Origin: Ardenticatenaceae bacterium
GTDB lineage: Bacteria; Chloroflexota; Anaerolineae; Promineifilales; Promineifilaceae
Reading direction: 5' to 3'
Assembly (NCBI GenBank): GCA_020634415.1
Contig: JACKBT010000004.1
Location: 1-64,000, forward strand
Length of the DNA stretch: 64,000 nucleotides
Shown: piece by piece, positions 58,509 to 64,000 of the stretch
Layout of the letters: each line of letters begins with the position of its first letter
Numbering within the stretch: position 1 is the stretch's first letter
Position numbers and translations under genes: made by a program
Notes under the pieces: generated by a model
The model's database searches: none
Seen by the model: the letters and a program-made list of their open reading frames with translations, nothing else
Told to the model about the DNA's origin: nothing

Positions 58509-61500
58509 ATGGATGCCAGTCTTATCACCGTAGATGACAAGTTGTTCTTGGGGAGAGTTGAGGAGCAAAAACAATTTCGGGCAGCTTTGCAGGAATTGAT
58601 AAATTCTTCAGACAGAGATGAATTACCGTATATTTCTCTTTTATATGGGGATGGGGGCATTGGTAAATCCACATTAGCCAGACGATTCCGCGATATTGCG
58701 ACATTGGAACGGCCGTATGCTGGCTCCTTTCAATATCTGTGGGTGGATTGGGAGGATGAGCGGAAGAAGTTTGCCGCTCTCCAGGTGGGTTCGGCCAATA
58801 TTAGTGCCGAAGTTGTATTTCGGGGGATTCACGCAACGGCCGTTCGCCAAAAATGGGGCCGCCAATTCCCTGCCTATCGCAAAGCCATCAAACAAGCCAA
58901 CGAAGCCGAGAAAAAAGTAGCCCAACTCCTAACGGCCGAATCCCACCCCGACGAAATAGCCATGCTGCGCAGCGTCGGCGTGGCCGCCATCGCCAAAATC
59001 GTGCGGGCCAAAGTACCCTTCATCGGCGACAAAGGCGAACAGATCGCCAAAACCTTTCTCGACGCGGGCATTCAGATTGGGGCCGACCAGGCTGCCAAAA
59101 TGCGCTCCACCCTGGAAACCTACCTGCGTGCCCACCTCAAACCCAATCACTTCGACCACTTCCTCAACCCCAACGAACAGTTGGCCCACGCCCTGGCGCG
59201 AGGGCTGGCCAAAGTGGCTGAACGCAAACGCCTCATCGTCTTCATGGATGCCTACGAACTGGTAGACCGGGCCGATATTTGGGTGCGGGCTGTCATTCGC
59301 GCTGCTGGGCCGCGTGTCTTGTGGGTCATTTGCGACCGCAACGATCTGGTGCGCAGCCGCCAGTTTGGTGATGAATACTTTAAGGGGTACGCTGACGACA
59401 GCCCGCGCCGCTTGCTGGCTTACCAGATGCGGCCGTTGGCTTTGCAAGACATTCGGGCCTATTTTCAGGCGACGGAATTTACCCTGACGGATGCCGAAAT
59501 TGAGGCCATCAGCCAGGTAACACGGGGTATTCCGCTGGCGATTCAGGAAACGGCCGATCTCCTCAAATCGGGCGCATCTCTCAGCGATGTCATTGGCGAC
59601 GACCAGGCCGTGACACCGGGCGGCAAAATTGTGCGCCGCATGACCGAACGCTACATGCAGCACGTCGTGGCCCAGGCTGACACCACCGCCCTCTATGCCC
59701 TGGTGTTGGCGCGGGGCGATATTGAGATATTACGCGCCATGCTCTCCCCCGATAACGGTGCTGATTTTGACCTGGATGGCCTGCTGCACCGGTTGGAACG
59801 GGACTATGCCTCCGTTCATGCCACCCGTGCCCAACTGCATGACGACCCTGCCATGTTTATCCGCGAATATCTGCGGGCCGATGTGCGCCGCACCAGCCAG
59901 GCCATCCGCACGCTGAACGAACGTGCCATTGCCTTTTTGCGCAGCAATCTGGCCGAGTTGGAGAAGCCGCTAGACACCATTGCCGAGCGCTGCCTGGATG
60001 ACAACTGGCTCCAGGCGGTGTTGGATTTGACCCATTACCTCTTGTGGCTGGATGAAAACGAAGCCTGGCGTTGGCTGATGCCCCGTTATGTGGAGGGGAT
60101 GGCTTACCGGCCGGAGCTTTGTGGCGGGTTATGGGCGGTAACGGCCGAATTCCGCGAACAACTCAGCGATGGTGGCCGCCATCTTTACCGCCTGATGCAG
60201 ATGATGCAAAAATCAGCCCTCCCTCTGGAAGCGGAAGCCGATGTTTTGCAAAATTTGTCCTTGCTGTTGCAGCGCGGTTGGTTTGATGGCGATGGCCGGG
60301 AGGAGCGGGTGGCGATTTTGACCTGGCGGCGGGCCGAGGTGCATCGGCGCCAGGGGGAGTTGATGACGGCCGTTGCCCTCTACCACGATCTCATCAACGA
60401 AATGCCCGAACAAGAAAGCCTGCGCCAACTGGTGGCCGAATCGCTGGAGGCTTTGGCCCTGCGTCTGATTTGGCCCGAAGACAACCAGCCCCATTATTCG
60501 GCCGAGGCCGAGCAGTTTTTGCAGCGTGTAACCGAGTGGCTGCCTGAACGCCAGAGTGGCTGGTATTATCTGGGGTTGGTGCAGGAATTGGGTAAGCAGT
60601 TTGAGCCAGCCCGCGCCGCCTATGAACAGGCGCGGAACTTAGATGAGACACACGCGGCCACCTGGAACGCTTTGGGCAATGTGTATGCCCGCTTAGGCCA
60701 GGATAAGGAAGCGGAGGCGGCTTACAATCAGGCCATCAAGCGAGACAAGGGTTATGCCGCGCCGCAGGTGGGTTTGGGGAATCTTTACCTGACGCGGGGC
60801 GAGACGAAGTCGGCCATTCAGGCTTATGAGAAAGCACTCAAGCTGTCGGAAAATCTGGCAGCTTATCATGGCTTGGGCAAGGCGTATCTGGCCATGGCCG
60901 CTTATGATGAGGCTTTGGCAGCGCTGGAGAAGGCGGTGGCGATGGCCCCGGGTTATGCTGTGCTGCACCGTAGTTTGGGCGATGTGTATTTGGGTAACGG
61001 CCGTTATCCTCAAGCCCAAGCCGCCTATCAACAAGCCCTCAACCTGGATGCCCAAGACCTGCCCGCCCTTATTGGTTTGGGGCGGGTTTATGAAGCCACC
61101 GAGCAGTGGACAGAGGCGGCCAACTTGTATCGGCAGGCCATCCAGCAAGAAACCGCATCCGTGTTTCCCCATGTGGGGTTGGGCAATATTTATGCCCATT
61201 TGGAGCGTTATGAAGAGGCCCTGGCTGCCTATCAGCGTGGGGCGTTGGTAGACCCCCACTATGCCCCTGCCTATGAAGGTATGGGCGATGTGAACCGCAG
61301 ATTGGGGCGGGACGAGGAGGCTTTGGCCGCTTATCAGAAGGCCAATGAATTGGCCGAGGCGCCGGTTCACATCAAACTGGGTGAACTGCTGCAGGATTTG
61401 GGTCGGTATGAGGATGCGCTGCAAGCCTTTCAGCAAGAGGTGGCGCAGAACCCGGATGATGCCCGTGCTTATGTGGGGTTGGGACATCAATACCGCGCCC

Positions 61501-64000
61501 TGGGGCAGTGGGATGAGGCGAAGACAGCTTATGAAAAAGCCCTGGCCTTTGCGCCAGAAACGGCCGAATCCCATTATGGCCTGGGCTGTGTGTTGGTGCA
61601 TTCGGGCGATCTGGATAGTGCGCTGCACTGTTTTGAGGTGGCTCTGGCCCGTAAACCGGCCTTTGCCGATGCCCATGCCAGTGTGGGGGATATTTACCGG
61701 CTGCAAGGGCAGTCGGTTCAGGCGTATGAAGCCTATAAACAGGCCGCTCAACTTGATCCCCAAAATGCGGCGGCTTATGCGGGGCTGGCGGCTCTGTTTG
61801 CCGAGACGAAGCGCTGGTCGGAGACGGTGGCGATGTACCATAAGGCAGTGGATTTGCGGCCAACTCAGCCAGACTGGTGGGCGGGGATGGGTAAGGCGCA
61901 TGTGAAGCTGGGCGAGTGGCAGGCGGCGCAGGCGGCGTATGAGAAGGCGGCGGCGTTGAACGGTGATCATTTGGCGGCGCAGGCGGGGTTGGGGGATGTG
62001 TATCATGCGCTGGGGCAGGTGGATGCGGGTTGGCAGGCGTATCAGGCGGTGCTGGCGCAGGAGCCGGATTATGCTTTGTCTTATGCGAATGTGGGGGATT
62101 TGGCGGCGGCGAAGGGGGCGTGGGAAACGGCCGTTTTGGCCTATGAACGGGCTATCGGTCAGGAGGATAATCTGGTTCAGGCGTATACGGGTTTGGGGCG
62201 GGTGTATGGGCAGTTGGGGCATGTGGATAAGGCGATTCAGGCGTATCAGCAGGCGATTCGGCGTAACGGCCGTTCGGCCACTGCTTTTATTGGTTTGGGC
62301 GAACTGTTTTTGGATATGAAACGGCTGCATGATGCGCAACGGGCTTTTGAGCAAGCACGGCAGTTGGCTCCACAGGAGGTGGCGGTGCATGTGGGGTTGG
62401 GGGATGTGTATCGGCTGGCGGGGCGGGCGGATGAGGCTTTGGTGGTGTATGAGGTGGCGCGGGAGCTGTCGCCAACGGCCGTTCGGCCCATGTTAGGCAT
62501 GGCGGCCATTTATCAGCAGATGGGGCGGTTGGAGGCGGCAGCGGTGGTGTATGAGCGGGTGGTGCAGCTTCAGCCGGATTGTGCGGCGGCTTATTGTGGT
62601 TTGGGGCAGATAACGGCCGGGCGTGAACAGTGGCCGGAAGCTCTGCACGCCTATGACACAGCGCTGCACTATGATGCCACACTGGCTGAGGCGCACATTG
62701 GGCGTGGTAACAGTCTCTTGCGGCAAGCGCAGCACGCTGAAGCGTTGGCTGCTTATCAGCGGGCTTTGTCTTTAGCCGAGGTGCATGATTTCCCCTACGG
62801 TAATTTGGGAGATGTGTATACGGCGTTGGGGCAGCAGGAACAGGCGGTTGCCGCCTATCGCCAGGCCCTTGCTGGCGGCGACTATGCCCCGCGCTACTAT
62901 GTGGCGTTGGGCCAATATTACTGTGAGCAGGCGGATTGGGATGCGTCGTTGACGGCGTATAAGAAGGCGTTGGCGGCTGAACCGGCTCTGGTGGCGGCGC
63001 ATGTGGGGTTGGGCAATTTGTATCAGGCTTGCCACCAAAATGAGGCGGCGATTGCGGCGTATGAAACGGCCGTGCGGCACGGGGGTGAATCGCCGGAACT
63101 GTTGGGGCGCATTGGCTTATCCCAATTGGCCTTGGGGCGTGTGGATGAAGCGGTGGCGCAGTTGGAAATGGCTGTGGCTCAAAATAGTTCGGATGAGTTG
63201 CAGCCGGAGTTGGCTTTGGGTTTGGGGCATGGGTATGTGCGCTTGAAGCAGCATGACAAGGCTATTGCGTTTTATGAGCGGGTGCTGGCTGATATGCCGG
63301 ATTCGGCGATGGCGTATGCCGGGTTGGGGACGATTCATTGGCAGCGGGGGCTGATTAAACAGGCTCGTTCTCTGTTTGATAAGGCTCTGGCGGTTGATGA
63401 GAAGTGCGCTGCGTCTTATGCTGGCCTGGGGGATATTTATGCTTATGAGGCGCAGTGGGAGCGGGCGGAGGAGATGTATCAGCGGTCGCTGGCGCTGGAT
63501 GGGCGGCAAGCGGCCGTTTATTTGGGTTTGGCGCAGTTGAAGCGGGAGAGTGGGGAGTGGGAAACGGCCGTTTCCTACTATCAGCAGTCCCTTAGCCTTG
63601 ATAAAAACAGCAGCGAAGCCTATTGGGGGCTGGCCGAAATCTATGCCCAACAGGGCCAGCCCGACGAGGCCATTGCCCATTACCAAACCAGTCTACAACT
63701 GAATAACCACAATGCTCAGGCGCACTATGGCCTGGGTCGGCAGTTGGCCGGGCAGGATGAGGTGACGGCGGCTTTGGCTGAATTTGAACAGGCGGCAGAG
63801 ATTCAGCCGGAATGGGCTGCACCTTACAGCGGTTTGGGTGATATGCACTGGCAGCTTGAGCAGAGAAATGAGGCCATCGCGGCCTATGAGCGGGCTATCA
63901 AATTAGATGCCTCTTTGGCTGACCCGCATGTGGGTTTGGGGCTTATCTATATGGCCTCCCGGCATTATTGGGAGGCGATGGCGATGTTCCAGCAGGCGGT
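58509..64000 (+). CDS. Giant STAND-type NTPase with tandem TPR repeats, C-terminus cut off
   Basis: An open frame of 1830 codons from the ATG at 58509 to the window edge. N-terminal NTPase: FLGRVEEQKQFRAAL, P-loop LYGDGGIGKST (Lys53), Walker B-like RLIVFMDAYELVD, LWVICDRND and a GxP-like RGIPLAIQE. A helical region follows (about 330-680). From about residue 680 to the edge there are roughly 33 TPR units of 34 residues of the type GLGDVYxxLGQxDEAxxAYExAL; the repeats vary in sequence, so they are old. STAND proteins switch on when the repeat domain senses a ligand; known ones act in signalling, apoptosis-like and antiphage responses. No effector domain precedes the NTPase. The gene is divergent from the FtsZ-like gene, with a shared control region. 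Confidence 0.85.
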   Translation, partial: MDASLITVDDKLFLGRVEEQKQFRAALQELINSSDRDELPYISLLYGDGGIGKSTLARRFRDIATLERPYAGSFQYLWVDWEDERKKFAALQVGSANISAEVVFRGIHATAVRQKWGRQFPAYRKAIKQANEAEKKVAQLLTAESHPDEIAMLRSVGVAAIAKIVRAKVPFIGDKGEQIAKTFLDAGIQIGADQAAKMRSTLETYLRAHLKPNHFDHFLNPNEQLAHALARGLAKVAERKRLIVFMDAYELVDRADIWVRAVIRAAGPRVLWVICDRNDLVRSRQFGDEYFKGYADDSPRRLLAYQMRPLALQDIRAYFQATEFTLTDAEIEAISQVTRGIPLAIQETADLLKSGASLSDVIGDDQAVTPGGKIVRRMTERYMQHVVAQADTTALYALVLARGDIEILRAMLSPDNGADFDLDGLLHRLERDYASVHATRAQLHDDPAMFIREYLRADVRRTSQAIRTLNERAIAFLRSNLAELEKPLDTIAERCLDDNWLQAVLDLTHYLLWLDENEAWRWLMPRYVEGMAYRPELCGGLWAVTAEFREQLSDGGRHLYRLMQMMQKSALPLEAEADVLQNLSLLLQRGWFDGDGREERVAILTWRRAEVHRRQGELMTAVALYHDLINEMPEQESLRQLVAESLEALALRLIWPEDNQPHYSAEAEQFLQRVTEWLPERQSGWYYLGLVQELGKQFEPARAAYEQARNLDETHAATWNALGNVYARLGQDKEAEAAYNQAIKRDKGYAAPQVGLGNLYLTRGETKSAIQAYEKALKLSENLAAYHGLGKAYLAMAAYDEALAALEKAVAMAPGYAVLHRSLGDVYLGNGRYPQAQAAYQQALNLDAQDLPALIGLGRVYEATEQWTEAANLYRQAIQQETASVFPHVGLGNIYAHLERYEEALAAYQRGALVDPHYAPAYEGMGDVNRRLGRDEEALAAYQKANELAEAPVHIKLGELLQDLGRYEDALQAFQQEVAQNPDDARAYVGLGHQYRALGQWDEAKTAYEKALAFAPETAESHYGLGCVLVHSGDLDSALHCFEVALARKPAFADAHASVGDIYRLQGQSVQAYEAYKQAAQLDPQNAAAYAGLAALFAETKRWSETVAMYHKAVDLRPTQPDWWAGMGKAHVKLGEWQAAQAAYEKAAALNGDHLAAQAGLGDVYHALGQVDAGWQAYQAVLAQEPDYALSYANVGDLAAAKGAWETAVLAYERAIGQEDNLVQAYTGLGRVYGQLGHVDKAIQAYQQAIRRNGRSATAFIGLGELFLDMKRLHDAQRAFEQARQLAPQEVAVHVGLGDVYRLAGRADEALVVYEVARELSPTAVRPMLGMAAIYQQMGRLEAAAVVYERVVQLQPDCAAAYCGLGQITAGREQWPEALHAYDTALHYDATLAEAHIGRGNSLLRQAQHAEALAAYQRALSLAEVHDFPYGNLGDVYTALGQQEQAVAAYRQALAGGDYAPRYYVALGQYYCEQADWDASLTAYKKALAAEPALVAAHVGLGNLYQACHQNEAAIAAYETAVRHGGESPELLGRIGLSQLALGRVDEAVAQLEMAVAQNSSDELQPELALGLGHGYVRLKQHDKAIAFYERVLADMPDSAMAYAGLGTIHWQRGLIKQARSLFDKALAVDEKCAASYAGLGDIYAYEAQWERAEEMYQRSLALDGRQAAVYLGLAQLKRESGEWETAVSYYQQSLSLDKNSSEAYWGLAEIYAQQGQPDEAIAHYQTSLQLNNHNAQAHYGLGRQLAGQDEVTAALAEFEQAAEIQPEWAAPYSGLGDMHWQLEQRNEAIAAYERAIKLDASLADPHVGLGLIYMASRHYWEAMAMFQQA

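Noticed and set aside
60693..62390. 565-codon open frame antisense to the TPR region
   Set aside because: It mirrors the TPR codons (His/Pro/Arg-rich, no domain), has no ribosome site, and is explained by the periodic composition of the repeats.

Overview
The window reads as a chromosomal segment of a free-living Chloroflexota bacterium, probably of the Anaerolineae group. This is inferred from gene content: Flp/TadE-type pilins with Thr/Pro-rich extracellular extensions, secreted proteins ending in a YLP-x-x-x-R tail, a SARP-type regulator fused to an ATPase, a giant STAND-TPR protein, and many metabolic genes carried as solitary units. No rRNA, tRNA, CRISPR array or phage module was found.

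Layout. 1-6.1 kb: AIR-synthase-like protein (cut by the edge), DUF1697, ABC-F ATPase, NAD malic enzyme, a small membrane protein and an orphan OppD-type ATPase, all on the minus strand. 6.4-10.3 kb: a lipoprotein sugar-binding protein followed by a Cache-HAMP-PAS hybrid histidine kinase, a LuxP/LuxQ-like pair. 10.5-12.6 kb: thioredoxin-like protein, a 56-residue Flp pilin and a membrane zinc-ribbon protein. 12.6-15.4 kb: TerC, Ca2+/H+ antiporter, PPK2. 15.5-18.9 kb: a wrecked Rpn nuclease gene and an acetyl-CoA synthetase gene with two frameshifts. 19-27.6 kb: a 1745-residue polytopic membrane protein and a UvrD-like helicase. 27.7-46.4 kb: a surface region with a five-heme cytochrome, a glycosidase-like protein, four pilin-like proteins with large ectodomains, a sialidase-like protein, and a regulator plus membrane ATPase pair. 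46.8-53.8 kb: fused 2-oxoacid dehydrogenase E1, then a sugar-acid set (DgoD, PfkB kinase, dehydrogenase, RraA). 54-57 kb: histidine kinase, histidine phosphatase, GNAT. 57-64 kb: a 30-residue Cys-rich protein, an FtsZ-like protein that has lost its GTP-binding loops, and a giant STAND-TPR gene that runs off the edge.

Two genome-wide signals overlie the genes. First, the palindrome AACGGCCGTT (core ACGGCCGT) occurs very often in coding and non-coding DNA alike. At most copies the top strand changes from G/T-rich on the left to C/A-rich on the right, which produces a sawtooth of local strand asymmetry and explains the patchy codon use inside single genes. Second, the spacers, and several coding regions, carry a zoo of hairpins built from short tandem units followed by their inverted copies. 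The units differ from family to family but the architecture is the same. A MITE-like element is present in two copies.

Limits: similarity calls are from recognition of motifs, not searches. Repeat numbers are by eye. Starts were moved inward from the longest frame where a Shine-Dalgarno sequence or family N-terminus favoured it.
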